The notes: generated from the sequence alone by a model not told the origin. A stretch of 64,000 bases of DNA from JAFMPW01 sp041743085 (GCA_041743085.1 JBGTNL010000106.1:61996-125995); one strand, 5' to 3'. Shown: positions 16,882 to 26,681, numbered from the stretch's first letter. Numbers and translations: made by a program.

Positions 16882-17856
16882 TTAAATGCCCAAACGCTTG
16901 TTGAGGGTTTCCAGGGAAACATTTAAATAGACCTTCTTATCGGGCTCCAATAGCTTGTCTGAGTTAAAATACACTTTTTGGTCCTCCACCAATCCCTCCA
17001 CTAAATAATATCCCCCCATTAAATACGATTTTTTCACCACGACCTCGAGTCCGGAGTTCTGTGAAACCTTGAACTCATGGGCATACACAATAATTCTGCG
17101 CTTGGTGTCCGCATACGATTTTACAATGTTTATAGGAATTTTGTTGGCTTCTCCAAAAAGGGAAGCAATATAGAGTTCCCTGGGCCTTTCATAAAGCGCG
17201 AGGGTCTCTTCATCGGCGATTATATGCTTGTCTTTAAGGACAATGATCCGGTCGGCAAAGGGCAGTACATCATTATGGTCATGCGTTGCCGTTAAACAGG
17301 TGATTTCTTTTTCCTTTAGGTAAGCAAAAACATTCCTGCGTAAACCGTTTTTGCTAAAATTATCAATATGGCTGAAGGGCTCATCCAATAACAGCACCTC
17401 CGGTTCCTGGGCAAGGACCCGTGCAAGTGCCGCACGTTGCTGTTGCCCTCCGCTGAGGTTACGCACCTTGACATCGGCTAAATCGGATAATTCTATCATT
17501 TCCAACAGTTCCGCGGTACGACTTTGAAGTTCCTCGGGCTTAAAAGCCGACAGATACCCGCTAATATTTTCCCGGACCGAGGTAAAAGGCATTAGATCAA
17601 AATCCTGAGAGAGGTACTTCATATTAGGTTCCCCGGGAACCAAACTGTAACGGGGTCCTTTGATCTGGTTTTCATCCCAGTAGACCTCTCCAATAGTAAC
17701 GTCCAGGAGGCCATAGATGATTTTTAACAAAGTGCTCTTTCCGCATCCGCTTTCCCCTATGACGGATACATGTTCTCCTTTCCTGACCTTAAGATTGATA
17801 TCCTCCAAAACAAGATCCTTATCATAGGCAAAAGAAACATGGTCTACCTGAAGCAT
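16882..17856 (-). CDS. ABC transporter ATP-binding protein with C-terminal TOBE-like domain
   Basis: 324 residues from the ATG at 17856 (MLQVDHVSFAYD). Walker A is GESGCGKST, the signature is NLSGGQQQRAALARVLA, Walker B is EVLLLDEPFSHID and the H-loop follows in LTATHDHND. The last ~90 residues are beta-rich and TOBE-like, as in Fe/spermidine/molybdate importers. The longer frame to 18084 runs into the S9 peptidase gene and was rejected. No permease or binding protein lies nearby, so the transported substrate is unknown; an orphan ATPase of this kind is usual in Flavobacteriia. Confidence 0.9.
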   Translation of the reverse strand: MLQVDHVSFAYDKDLVLEDINLKVRKGEHVSVIGESGCGKSTLLKIIYGLLDVTIGEVYWDENQIKGPRYSLVPGEPNMKYLSQDFDLMPFTSVRENISGYLSAFKPEELQSRTAELLEMIELSDLADVKVRNLSGGQQQRAALARVLAQEPEVLLLDEPFSHIDNFSKNGLRRNVFAYLKEKEITCLTATHDHNDVLPFADRIIVLKDKHIIADEETLALYERPRELYIASLFGEANKIPINIVKSYADTKRRIIVYAHEFKVSQNSGLEVVVKKSYLMGGYYLVEGLVEDQKVYFNSDKLLEPDKKVYLNVSLETLNKRLGI

Positions 17857-17872
17857 TTTCACATTTTTTTTG

Positions 17873-17911
17873 ATTGAACAAAAAAACCGCCTCAGTAAAG
17901 GAAACGGCTTT
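17873..17911 (-). terminator. Probable terminator after the S9 peptidase gene
   Basis: On the minus strand AAAGCCG...CCT pairs with AGG-CGGTTT in a bulged stem, followed by a run of seven T. It lies between the peptidase stop and the ABC gene start. The stem is imperfect, so termination may be partial. Confidence 0.45.
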
Positions 17912-17941
17912 GTTTGAAAAATATTGATCCTTTCGCCATAA

Positions 17942-20098
17942 TTAGTCCCTAAATTCTTTGAGTACTGCCGTATTGGGTAATTTTTCGTAACCCATATTAT
18001 AAAAGGTAAATCCGAAAATATCCGCGTATTGTTCAATGGTCTTATTGACAGGGGTTCCTGCACCATGGCCTGCATTGGTCTCAATGCGTATCAGAGCCGG
18101 TCTATCGCCCGCCTGTTTTTCTTGCAACACGGCGGCAAATTTAAAGCTGTGGGCCGGTACCACCCTGTCATCGTGGTCTCCGGTGGTTATCAGAGTGGCA
18201 GGATATTGAACATCCTCACGCACATTGTGTACCGGGGAATATCCCTTTAAATAGGCAAACATTTCTTCACTTTCTTCTGCCGTACCATAATCATAGGCCC
18301 ATCCTGCTCCCGCTGTAAACGTATGATAGCGCAACATGTCCATAACCCCAACGGCAGGAAGGGCAACCTGTATAAGGTCCGGCCTCTGAGTCATTGTGGC
18401 ACCCACAAGCAACCCGCCGTTAGAACCGCCCCTTATGGCCAAATAATCGGGTGAAGTGTACTTGTTATCAATAAGGAATTCTGCTGCGGCTATAAAATCA
18501 TCAAAGACGTTCTGTTTTTTGGTCTTAATACCGGCCTTGTGCCATTTTTTTCCATACTCACCCCCACCGCGCAAGTTGGGAACGGCATATATTCCGCCCT
18601 GCTCCATCCAAACCGCATTGACAATACTGAAAGAAGGAGTAAGGCTAATGTTAAATCCTCCGTATCCGTAAAGTATAGTAGGGTTTTTCCCGTTGAGTTC
18701 CAGCCCTTTTTTATGAGTGATGATCATAGGTATCCTGGTGCCATCCTTGGAATTATAAAACACCTGATCAGACTCATAATCCTCCGGATTAAAATCGATC
18801 TCGGGTTTCCAATATGATTCATAATCCCCTGAGGCCACATCGTATTTATAAATAGAGCCGGGAGTATTGTAATTGGTAAAGGAAAAATAGAATTCTTTCT
18901 CCTCTTTTTTACCGCCAAATCCACCGGCACTACCCACCCCGGGAAGTTTCACTTCCCGGACCAGCTTACCGTCATAGTCGTATTGAAGCACCTTGGAAAT
19001 GGCATCTACCATATATTCAGTAAAGAAGTAACCTCCGCCGGTGCTGGGAATCAACACGTTTTCGGTTTCCGGGATAAGGTCAACCCAATTCTCAGGTGTG
19101 GGACTGGAAGCATCTACGGTCACAATTTTCTTATTAGGCGCGTCCATATTGGTCACTATGTACAACTTGGCGCCCACATTATCCATAATATAACTGTCTG
19201 TATTGGTATGATCAAGAATAGTGGTCATCTTACTTTCGGGTCTTGTCAGATCTTTTATATAAAGTTTATTGCCCGATGTGGAAACGGCTGCAGAAATGAT
19301 CAAATACCTTTCGTCTTCCGTCAGATTTGCGCTAATATACCTATGCTTTTCATCAGGGGTGCCACCAAAGATCAAGTGATCATTCCTTTGGTCAGTGCCC
19401 AATTTGTGATAATACACTTTGTGCTGATCTGTTTTGGCGGAAAGTTCACTTCCTTCAGGTTTGTCATAACTGGAATAATAAAAACCATCATTTCCCTTCC
19501 AGGAAATTCCGCTGAATTTTATGTCGGTGAGCGTGTCTTCGATAATCTCCCTGGAACCTGTTTTTATTACAATTGCCTTGCGCCAATCACTACCTCCTTC
19601 TGAAATTAAATAGGCCGCCAGAGATCCGTCTTTTGTAAAACCCAGACCGGACAATGATGTGGTTCCATCTTCCGAAAATGTATTGGGATCAAGGAAGACC
19701 TCGGGCTCACTGCCTTCCTGTTTTCTATAGACAACGTACTGGTTCTGAAGTCCGTCATTTTTGTAGAAGTAGGTATAATCACCTTCCTTGAAAGGAGCAC
19801 TCAATTTTTCATAATTCCATAGTTGTTCCAGGCGTTTTTTCAATTCCTTTCTAAGGGGTATCTGCTCCAGATAACCAAAGGTTATTTTATTTTGTGCTTT
19901 TACCCATGCTTCTGTTTCAGGGCTCCGGTCGTCTTCAAGCCATCGGTAAGGATCCCTTACTTCAGTTCCAAAATAGGTGTCAACGGAGTCAACCTTAAGG
20001 GTTTGTGGATAATTCACAGCAATAGGCGCTTTTTTGATCTTATTCTCACAGGATAAAACGAAGGGTATCGCGAGCAAAAATAAGAAGGTATTTTTCAT
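17942..20098 (-). CDS. Prolyl oligopeptidase family serine peptidase (S9), lipoprotein
   Basis: 718 residues, typical of prolyl oligopeptidases. The N terminus MKNTFLFLLAIPFVLSCEN is a lipoprotein signal with the lipobox Cys after LS, so it is likely anchored in the cell envelope. Residues ~30-430 form the beta-propeller (start TLKVDSVDTYFGTEVRDPYRWLEDD is family-typical), then the alpha/beta hydrolase domain with RGGSNGGLLVGA (nucleophile Ser), DHDDRVVPAHSFK (Asp) and NAGHGAG (His). It cleaves short peptides after proline, probably in nutrient uptake. Confidence 0.95.
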   Translation of the reverse strand: MKNTFLFLLAIPFVLSCENKIKKAPIAVNYPQTLKVDSVDTYFGTEVRDPYRWLEDDRSPETEAWVKAQNKITFGYLEQIPLRKELKKRLEQLWNYEKLSAPFKEGDYTYFYKNDGLQNQYVVYRKQEGSEPEVFLDPNTFSEDGTTSLSGLGFTKDGSLAAYLISEGGSDWRKAIVIKTGSREIIEDTLTDIKFSGISWKGNDGFYYSSYDKPEGSELSAKTDQHKVYYHKLGTDQRNDHLIFGGTPDEKHRYISANLTEDERYLIISAAVSTSGNKLYIKDLTRPESKMTTILDHTNTDSYIMDNVGAKLYIVTNMDAPNKKIVTVDASSPTPENWVDLIPETENVLIPSTGGGYFFTEYMVDAISKVLQYDYDGKLVREVKLPGVGSAGGFGGKKEEKEFYFSFTNYNTPGSIYKYDVASGDYESYWKPEIDFNPEDYESDQVFYNSKDGTRIPMIITHKKGLELNGKNPTILYGYGGFNISLTPSFSIVNAVWMEQGGIYAVPNLRGGGEYGKKWHKAGIKTKKQNVFDDFIAAAEFLIDNKYTSPDYLAIRGGSNGGLLVGATMTQRPDLIQVALPAVGVMDMLRYHTFTAGAGWAYDYGTAEESEEMFAYLKGYSPVHNVREDVQYPATLITTGDHDDRVVPAHSFKFAAVLQEKQAGDRPALIRIETNAGHGAGTPVNKTIEQYADIFGFTFYNMGYEKLPNTAVLKEFRD

Positions 20099-20150
20099 GT
20101 CGATTTATATTGGATCGGGGCCAAAAATACCATAAATTTAGAAATGCTGT

Positions 20151-21140
20151 TCAGACTAAATTATGGGCTACCAGATATTCTGCGATCTGCACTGCGTTTG
20201 TAGCCGCCCCTTTTCTGAGGTTGTCAGCAACTATCCACATATTCAGGCTATGGCGTTGGGTTTCATCCCTGCGTAAGCGGCCAACAAAAACGTCATCTTT
20301 TTCATGAGCGTATACTGGCATGGGATAGGTGTTCGTATCCGGATTATCCTGAACCACTACCCCGGGGGTGTTATTGAGAAGGTCCCGGATTTCGTTGAGA
20401 TCAAAATCATTGTAAAATTCTACATTTACAGATTCCGAATGCCCTCCCGAAGTAGGGATCCTTACGGCTGTTGCAGTAATGGAAAAAGTGCGGTCATCCA
20501 ATATTTTCTGCGGCTCCCTGGCCAATTTCATTTCTTCTTTGGTATAGCCGTTCTCCATAAAAACATCACAATGCGGTAGGGCATTCCTGCTTATGGGATA
20601 AGGATATGCCATTTCTCCCTTTACTCCGGCTATTTCGTTTTCCAGTTGCTGAACCGCTTTCGCCCCTGTTCCCGAAACAGATTGATAAGTGGACACTACC
20701 ACACGTTTCAATTTATATTTCTCGTGAAGCGGGGCAAGTACCATTACCAATTGTATTGTGGAACAGTTAGGGTTTGCAATTATTTTATCTTCTTTGGTCA
20801 ATTGCCGGGCATTTATTTCCGGGACGACTAATTTTTTGGAGGGATCCATGCGCCAGGCGGATGAGTTATCAATCACCGTAGTGCCGGCTTCGGCAAACTT
20901 CGGCGCCCACTCCAACGAGGTATCACTTCCAGCAGAAAATATGGCCAGATCCGGCCGTGCAGCCACAGCATCGGCAAGGCCGATTATAGCATACTCCCTT
21001 CCGGAAAATGTTATTTTTTTCCCTATAGAGCGCTCCGAAGCTACAGGCAATAACTCAGAAACGGGAAAATTGCGCTCTTTCAGCACTTTCAGCATTACTT
21101 CGCCTACCATTCCCGTGGCACCAACAACGGCTATTTTCAT
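20151..21140 (-). CDS. asd: Aspartate-semialdehyde dehydrogenase
   Basis: 329 residues. The N-terminal KIAVVGATGMVGEVMLKVL binds NADP, the catalytic Cys is in IANPNCSTIQLVMVLAPLH, and RIPTSGGHSESVNVEF contains the substrate Arg and catalytic His. It makes aspartate semialdehyde for lysine/diaminopimelate, threonine and methionine. It is monocistronic on the minus strand, separated from mscL by a terminator. Confidence 0.96.
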   Translation of the reverse strand: MKIAVVGATGMVGEVMLKVLKERNFPVSELLPVASERSIGKKITFSGREYAIIGLADAVAARPDLAIFSAGSDTSLEWAPKFAEAGTTVIDNSSAWRMDPSKKLVVPEINARQLTKEDKIIANPNCSTIQLVMVLAPLHEKYKLKRVVVSTYQSVSGTGAKAVQQLENEIAGVKGEMAYPYPISRNALPHCDVFMENGYTKEEMKLAREPQKILDDRTFSITATAVRIPTSGGHSESVNVEFYNDFDLNEIRDLLNNTPGVVVQDNPDTNTYPMPVYAHEKDDVFVGRLRRDETQRHSLNMWIVADNLRKGAATNAVQIAEYLVAHNLV

Positions 21141-21240
21141 TTTTTTTATAATTGGAACAGCAAAAATACCGCAACGACCCGTACCTCACAAGTTATTTGT
21201 CGAGTTTTAAAAAAATATAACAAATAGTTATGTTTAACAC

Positions 21241-21281
21241 AAAAATAACCGCCAACTGTCTTTGTTAACGAGTTGGCGGTT
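21241..21281 (-). terminator. Rho-independent terminator after mscL
   Basis: AACCGCCAACT at 21247-21257 pairs perfectly with AGTTGGCGGTT at 21271-21281; on the minus strand it is followed by ATTTTT. It separates mscL from asd. Confidence 0.85.
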
Positions 21282-21328
21282 TAGGAATATATGTAACCAA
21301 GCGGTCTGCGCTCTATAAGAGGGCCAAT

Positions 21329-21733
21329 TTACTTCTTTTTTAACAGATCTCTTATTTCCGCCAAAAGATCCACTTCTGTGGGGCCTGCGGGAGCCGCTTC
21401 GGGTTCGGGCTTGCGCACTTTATTGTAAGACTTAACGATCATAAACAAGACAAAGCCCACAATAACAAGGTTGATCAGCGTGTTTATCCAGGCGCCGTAA
21501 CGTATTGCACTCTCTGGTTTTTCAATGGTGCCGTCAGCGGCAACTACCGCTTCGGATAATACGATCTGCATATCTGAAAAATCTACTCCTCCGGTGAAGT
21601 AGCCCACGATGGGCATCATAATATCATTTACAAATCCGTTGACAACAAGCCCCACAGCTCCGGCCAATAAAACGGCAACGGCCAGATCTATGACGTTGCC
21701 GGTCATAATAAAAGCTTTAAATTCCTTCCACAT
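21329..21733 (-). CDS. mscL: Large-conductance mechanosensitive channel
   Basis: 134 residues. The N-terminal WKEFKAFIMTGNVIDLAVAV is the MscL amphipathic helix and start of TM1, TM2 lies around residues 85-108, and the C-terminal helix ends EVDLLAEIRDLLKKK. It forms the homopentameric inner-membrane channel that opens under osmotic downshock. Single gene with its own terminator. Confidence 0.96.
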   Translation of the reverse strand: MWKEFKAFIMTGNVIDLAVAVLLAGAVGLVVNGFVNDIMMPIVGYFTGGVDFSDMQIVLSEAVVAADGTIEKPESAIRYGAWINTLINLVIVGFVLFMIVKSYNKVRKPEPEAAPAGPTEVDLLAEIRDLLKKK

Positions 21734-21818
21734 GGTTTAAGTGATTAAATAATTATTTAGTTGATTATACCACAAAGTAATTAAAAATTAGATTGCTAAC
21801 AAAATGTTAATTAACATT

Positions 21819-22928
21819 TTACGAGGCTATAAAGACCCGTTTTACCCGTTGTGAAATTCCGGTAAGTATCTCATAGGAAATTGTTTTAACCGATGATGCA
21901 AATTCCTCTGCGGAGTATTCTGATCCGAAAATAATGACCTCGTCTCCCTCCTTGCAATCGATATCCGTAATATCTATCATGATCATATCCATACATATAT
22001 TTCCTATAATCGGCGCTTTTTTTCCGCAAAGAAGCACATAAGCCTTGCCATTGCCATAATGTCTGCTAATTCCATCGGCATGGCCTATTGGGAGTGTAGC
22101 TATCACCCTGAAACCTGTTGCTTTATAAGCCCTGTTGTAGCCAATACTTTCGTTCGGCGCTATTTTATGAATTTGGGAAATGATCGTTTTTAACGTCGCC
22201 ACAGGTTTTAGCTGTGTATCCACCTCGGCTTCGTTCCCATAGCCGTACAATCCGATGCCACTGCGGACCATGTTGAATTGTGCCTGGGGGAAATTGATGA
22301 TCCCGGAAGTATTCAACAGATGTTGGAAAGGGGTGTAGCCTAATTTTTTTTCCACATCTTCAACTATTGTCCCGTACGTTGCTATCTGGGTATTTGTAAA
22401 GTCGATCTCTTTTTTGTCCTCAGAAGCTGCAAGATGTGAAAATACGGAAATGACTTTGATCTCATCCCTACCCCGTAACTGATCGGTGATATGGTCTACA
22501 TCCTTTGCCCTAAAGCCCAATCTGTTAAGTCCCGTATTGAATTTTAAATGTACCGGATACTGTTTTTGGTCTTGCTCCCTGGCACGCCTTAGAAATTCCC
22601 TGAGGATTTTGGGAGAATACAAACTGGGCTCCAAACAGCGTTCAATTAGAGATCCGAAGTTTACCGGCTGGGGGTGTAGCACCAGTATGGGTGTAGCGAT
22701 TCCCGCGTCTCTCAAGGCGATGCCCTCTCTCACATAGGCAACTGCAAAATAATCCACGCCCAGGGTTTCCAGTTTTTGGGCAATTTTCACAGCATCACTT
22801 CCATATGCAAAAGCTTTTACCACGGCCATGAATTTTGTGGTGGGTCTAATCTTTGAACTGAGATAGTGGTAATTATGTTCGAGAGCCGTAAGATCAATTT
22901 CCAGAACGGTTTCCGTGGCTTTAGGCAT
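21819..22928 (-). CDS. alr: Alanine racemase
   Basis: 369 residues. The PLP-binding Lys is in MAVVKAFAYGSDA, the RSGIGLYGYG block and the C-terminal catalytic Tyr in SIGYNRAYKA are present. It interconverts L- and D-alanine for peptidoglycan. The usual motif after the Lys is A-x-A-Y-G-H-G; here it is AFAYGSD, a substitution common in Bacteroidota. It lies 74 bases downstream of tdk on the same strand, so the two may be co-transcribed. Confidence 0.94.
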   Translation of the reverse strand: MPKATETVLEIDLTALEHNYHYLSSKIRPTTKFMAVVKAFAYGSDAVKIAQKLETLGVDYFAVAYVREGIALRDAGIATPILVLHPQPVNFGSLIERCLEPSLYSPKILREFLRRAREQDQKQYPVHLKFNTGLNRLGFRAKDVDHITDQLRGRDEIKVISVFSHLAASEDKKEIDFTNTQIATYGTIVEDVEKKLGYTPFQHLLNTSGIINFPQAQFNMVRSGIGLYGYGNEAEVDTQLKPVATLKTIISQIHKIAPNESIGYNRAYKATGFRVIATLPIGHADGISRHYGNGKAYVLLCGKKAPIIGNICMDMIMIDITDIDCKEGDEVIIFGSEYSAEEFASSVKTISYEILTGISQRVKRVFIAS

Positions 22929-23002
22929 TCGTATCTTAATGAGGCCCGATTTTGAAGTTTTTCAAAATTGCAGACCGAATTAATCCCGCTATACAGCCGG
23001 AT

Positions 23003-23674
23003 CTAATCAATTCTTTTTTTAATCCGTTTTTGAGCCCCCCCTACTTGTAATCTCCCAACCACTTCTTCGGCATATACATCCATCTGATTTATCTTCTCTT
23101 TCAACATGGCTTTGTAAAAGGCAGCACGGCTAAGTGGCTCGTACTCTTCCGTTTCTCCCAGGAGCACTAGTTTATCATTGTCGGATTTTCTGAAACTATA
23201 ATTGGCTAAATTTCCTGTCCTGGTACAGATAGCATGTACCTTGGTGACATATTCGGCCGTTGCCATTAATGCCGGCATTGGGCCAAAAGGATTGCCTTTA
23301 AAATCCATATCCAAGCCGGCGATCACAACACGAACACCCCTGTTTGCCAGGTCATTGCATACTGTGACTATTCCATCGTCAAAGAATTGCGCTTCATCAA
23401 TGCCTACAACATCACAATCATCCGCAAGGAGTCTGATATTCGCTGCGGCCGGAACCGGGGTAGAGCGGATCTCGTTTTCATCATGAGAAACTACCCTATC
23501 TTCGTGGTACCGGGTATCCACAATCGGTTTAAAAATCTCCACCTTCTGCCTCGCGAACTTGGCCCGTTTCAATCTTCGGATAAGTTCCTCGGTTTTCCCG
23601 GAAAACATGGATCCGCAGATGACTTCGATCCAGCCGAATTGTTCCTTGTGATTAACAGTGTTTTCGAGAAACAT
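23003..23674 (-). CDS. tdk: Thymidine kinase (type II)
   Basis: 223 residues. The P-loop is GSMFSGKTEELIRR, VGIDEAQFFDD carries the Walker B Asp and catalytic Glu, and the lasso region reads AICTRTGNLANYSFRKSD. In most type II enzymes the lasso binds zinc through two CxxC pairs; here the second Cys of the last pair is Thr, so the zinc site is degenerate. It phosphorylates thymidine for salvage. It is divergent from the gene at 23781. Confidence 0.95.
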   Translation of the reverse strand: MFLENTVNHKEQFGWIEVICGSMFSGKTEELIRRLKRAKFARQKVEIFKPIVDTRYHEDRVVSHDENEIRSTPVPAAANIRLLADDCDVVGIDEAQFFDDGIVTVCNDLANRGVRVVIAGLDMDFKGNPFGPMPALMATAEYVTKVHAICTRTGNLANYSFRKSDNDKLVLLGETEEYEPLSRAAFYKAMLKEKINQMDVYAEEVVGRLQVGGAQKRIKKRID

Positions 23675-23780
23675 TTTGTAATTTTAGACGAAACTAAAGG
23701 GTTTCTTCGTTCTTATTTATACAGAACTATAAAAGTATTAAAAAAGAAGCACCTTTACGGAAGTGGTAAAACAAAAAGAA

Positions 23781-24470
23781 ATGAAGAGAAAATTGAAAGA
23801 GGAATTAGTGAAGATGTCGACGGACATAATTACCTCCCGGGGATTAACTGAGATCCCTGAGTTGTACGAAGCAGCCAAAAACTTGTATGAAAAGTTGGCC
23901 GTGCTTAAGTTTATCGATGAGAAATTGAACGATGTAGAAATTGATGTTTCAAAAAATGCGATTGCCTCAAAATTTGAAAAGATGGCTAACGCAGTCATGA
24001 ACGAGAACAAATCTGTGCCGGAGAGCAATCCTCATGAGGAAGATATCATAATTCCAGGCATAGACACCATTAAGGACATGGTTTCAGAAATGCCTACCGA
24101 AGCCGAAGTTGATCAGGTATTTGCAGAATTTGTTGCAAAACCTGAATATCTTAAGAATGATAAGGAACTGGTTACTCCCGATATTAGAACCGGGCACAGG
24201 GAAGAAGCAAAATCCAAATCCCTTAATGACAAACTCGTAAAAAGGGAACTATCCGTAGGGTTAAACGACAGGCTTGCTTTTGTTAAGCATCTTTTTAACA
24301 ATAGCACAGAAGATTTCAACAGGGTAATTTCCCAATTAAGCACCATAGATACCGAAGAGCGTTCCATTGCATTCATTGAGAATATGGTAAAGCCGGACTA
24401 TAACCAATGGACAGGTAAGGAAGAGTATGAGGCTCGTTTCATGTTTCTTATTACCCGTCGATTCTCCTAG
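23781..24470 (+). CDS. Uncharacterised conserved Bacteroidota protein
   Basis: 229 residues from the ATG at 23781; an upstream in-frame GTG at 23763 is less likely. Predicted largely alpha-helical and acidic, with no signal peptide or membrane segment. The N-terminal half (MSTDIITSRGLTEIPELYEA) and the C-terminal KRELSVGLNDRLAFVKHLF and the closing DYNQWTGKEEYEARFM are the kind of blocks conserved across Bacteroidota homologues of unknown function. It lies between tdk (divergent) and a DoxX gene 61 bases downstream. No function is assigned. Confidence 0.7.
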   Translation: MKRKLKEELVKMSTDIITSRGLTEIPELYEAAKNLYEKLAVLKFIDEKLNDVEIDVSKNAIASKFEKMANAVMNENKSVPESNPHEEDIIIPGIDTIKDMVSEMPTEAEVDQVFAEFVAKPEYLKNDKELVTPDIRTGHREEAKSKSLNDKLVKRELSVGLNDRLAFVKHLFNNSTEDFNRVISQLSTIDTEERSIAFIENMVKPDYNQWTGKEEYEARFMFLITRRFS

Positions 24471-24531
24471 AGTTCACAAAAGGGTGTTATTTTAGTATCT
24501 TTAATTCCCTGCGGTTAAAGAACAACATAAA

Positions 24532-24888
24532 ATGAACCTGCAAAAGATATTGTACTGGCTTTCCACGGCATTGCTTACGGCGATAATGCTTTTTTCCGTT
24601 TACCACTATTTCTTTAATCACGAGGGTATTGCAGGCCGTTTCGAATACTTTGGATATCCTTCTTATTTGGTTTATCCGTTGGCGATTGCCAAACTCCTGG
24701 GATTGCTTGCCATCTGGGGAAATTTCTCAAAGTTCTTAAAAGATTGGGCTTATGCGGGTTTCTTTTTTGACACTTTACTGGCATTCTTTGCACATTATAT
24801 GACCGATGAATATGGCTATCTACTCTCCCTTTTCGCGCTTGTTGCAACCCTGGTTTCCTATTTTACGGCAAAAAAAGCCAGACCTTAA
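24532..24888 (+). CDS. DoxX-family small membrane protein
   Basis: 118 residues with four hydrophobic segments. FEYFGYPSYLVYPLAIAKLLG and the nearby AGFFFDTLLAFFAHYM are typical of the DoxX-like family in Bacteroidota. Function is poorly known; some relatives act in quinone or redox processes. Its stop lies 9 bases before rsmI. Confidence 0.85.
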   Translation: MNLQKILYWLSTALLTAIMLFSVYHYFFNHEGIAGRFEYFGYPSYLVYPLAIAKLLGLLAIWGNFSKFLKDWAYAGFFFDTLLAFFAHYMTDEYGYLLSLFALVATLVSYFTAKKARP

Positions 24889-24897
24889 GCGCAAACT

Positions 24898-25569
24898 ATG
24901 GGCAAATTATATATAGTTCCTACCCCCATAGGTAATCTGGAAGATATTACGTTACGGGCTATTCGGATCCTAAAGGAGGTGGACCTTATTTTGGCAGAAG
25001 ATACCAGGACCAGTGCCAAGCTTTTGCAACACTACACTATTCAAACAGCAATGCAAAGCCACCATATGCACAATGAGCACAAAACCTTAAATGGCATTAT
25101 CAATCGACTCGGCAAAGGCGAAACTGTTGCTCTAATTTCTGATGCAGGGACCCCGGGGATTTCAGATCCGGGGTTTTTGCTGACAAGGGCTTGCCTTGAA
25201 AATGATATCCCTGTGGAATGCCTTCCGGGGGCAACAGCCTTTGTTCCGGCTCTCGTGAACAGCGGGTTGCCTAATGACAGATTCCTGTTTGAAGGTTTTC
25301 TTCCCTTAAAAAAAGGACGCCAGACCAGGCTGATGCAACTGGCCGATGAATCGCGCACTATGATATTTTACGAATCACCCCATAAATTACTAAAAACACT
25401 GTCTCAGTTTGCGGAACATTTTGGAGAGGAACGACTCATTTCCGTTTCAAGAGAGTTGACCAAAATGTACGAAGAAAATGTGAGAGGTACCATTGCGGAA
25501 GTTTTAGAACGGTTCACGGACAAAGCCCCCAGGGGAGAGATCGTTATTGTAGTTGCAGGTAAAAAATAA
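24898..25569 (+). CDS. rsmI: 16S rRNA (cytidine(1402)-2'-O)-methyltransferase
   Basis: 223 residues. YIVPTPIGNLEDITLRAI at the N terminus, EDTRTSAKLL, SDAGTPGISDPG and CLPGATAFVPALV are the tetrapyrrole-methylase-fold blocks of RsmI. It methylates C1402 in the 16S decoding centre. It overlaps no neighbour and is likely transcribed with the DoxX gene. Confidence 0.96.
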   Translation: MGKLYIVPTPIGNLEDITLRAIRILKEVDLILAEDTRTSAKLLQHYTIQTAMQSHHMHNEHKTLNGIINRLGKGETVALISDAGTPGISDPGFLLTRACLENDIPVECLPGATAFVPALVNSGLPNDRFLFEGFLPLKKGRQTRLMQLADESRTMIFYESPHKLLKTLSQFAEHFGEERLISVSRELTKMYEENVRGTIAEVLERFTDKAPRGEIVIVVAGKK

Positions 25570-25605
25570 TGTACTTTTTACCAAGAATTAAGTTAATTTG
25601 GGGCG

Positions 25606-26356
25606 ATGATAATTCCCTGGATAATTTCGGCCTTTACAGTAATTGCCGTCTACTTTTTGGATCGATGGGAGAACAAACACATAAAGTCGCTCTTTGATTG
25701 GGTGCCTGCCATACTGCTTGCCTATATCATACCGGCCATCATCTCTTATATCCTCAATGCGGATTATTCGCTGGCGGATATTCATAATTTTAGCCGTGAC
25801 TATTTTATCCCTCTGGCCATTATTGCAGTAATGAGTAGTTTGTCCCTGGGGCAGTTGAGTTCCATCGGATGGAAACCGATAGCGGTTTTTGCTGCAGGTT
25901 CTGTCTTTATCGCCATTTTCCCCGTCCTTTTGGGCCTGAGCCTGTTAGACACTCACCTGGTTTCAGAAACCCTGGTATCCCAGGGATATTGGAAGGGGAT
26001 CCCGCCCATGGTAGGCAGTTGGATCGGGGGAAGCACCAGTCAGTTGGTATTGAAGGAGTTGGTAGAATGTCCTGAAAACATATTCCTCTCTGTTCTTGTC
26101 ATGGATAATATATTGGTGAATATCTGGACCATCTTAATGTTTCAATGTATAAAGAAGAGCAATTTTCTAAACAACCTGTTTAAAATTTCGGATATCAGCA
26201 TGCCGGACGAGATCAGAAAGGAGACTACCGGCGTACTGCCTTCATGGATCTGTATTTTGGTGCTGGTTGGTTTGGTACTCCTTTGTAATTGGGCATTGGA
26301 TAGTTTTGTAGCAAAAATTGTGGCGCTTTCGCTCCTGGGGTTGGCTCTGAGCAATC
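25606..26356 (+). pseudogene. DUF819-family membrane protein, truncated at its C terminus by a deletion junction
   Basis: The frame starts at 25606 and has at least seven hydrophobic segments. IPPMVGSWIGGSTSQLVLKEL and VLVMDNILVNIWTILM are DUF819 (YjcL-like) hallmarks. The family is usually around 380 or more residues; here the homologous part ends after about 250 residues at the segment LGLALSNLWPG, and the remaining ~20 codons to the stop at 26421 read out-of-frame through a uracil-DNA-glycosylase-like sequence. The C-terminal third is therefore missing. It is probably non-functional unless the shortened protein folds. Confidence 0.75.
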
Positions 26357-26677
26357 TATGGCCAGGCTGGAAAATCCGGAGACCTGCCACCGAGACCGGA
26401 ATGTGCGCCCCTATGGCATGAAGCTCTTATACAGAAAATGCCGGAACTGGAATTGATCGTAGTGATAGGCACCTATGCCCATGGATATTATTTAAAAGGA
26501 CGCGTCAAAAAGAATCTAACGGAAACCGTGAAGGCGTTCAGCGATTATCTGCCCAGGTATTTTCCCCTGCCACATCCGTCGCCCCGCAACCGGTTTTGGT
26601 TATCAAAAAACCCCTGGTTTGAGAAAGAGGTGGTCCCGGAATTACAGCGAATGGTTTCGGACTTACTTAAAATATAA
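26357..26677 (+). pseudogene. Uracil-DNA-glycosylase-like gene remnant lacking its N-terminal half
   Basis: From 26357 the frame reads YGQAGKSGDLPPRPECAP, then LIVVIGTYAHGYYLKGR and FPLPHPSPRNRFWLSKNPW, which match the second half of uracil-DNA-glycosylase-superfamily proteins of about 190 residues. The N-terminal half, with the GxAPG water-activating motif, is absent: a TGA lies in the same frame at 26348-26350 and the first ATG is at 26438. The sequence directly abuts the truncated DUF819 gene, so one deletion likely removed the end of one gene and the start of the other. The stop lies 4 bases before the convergent adenine deaminase. Confidence 0.8.
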
Positions 26678-26681
26678 TATG

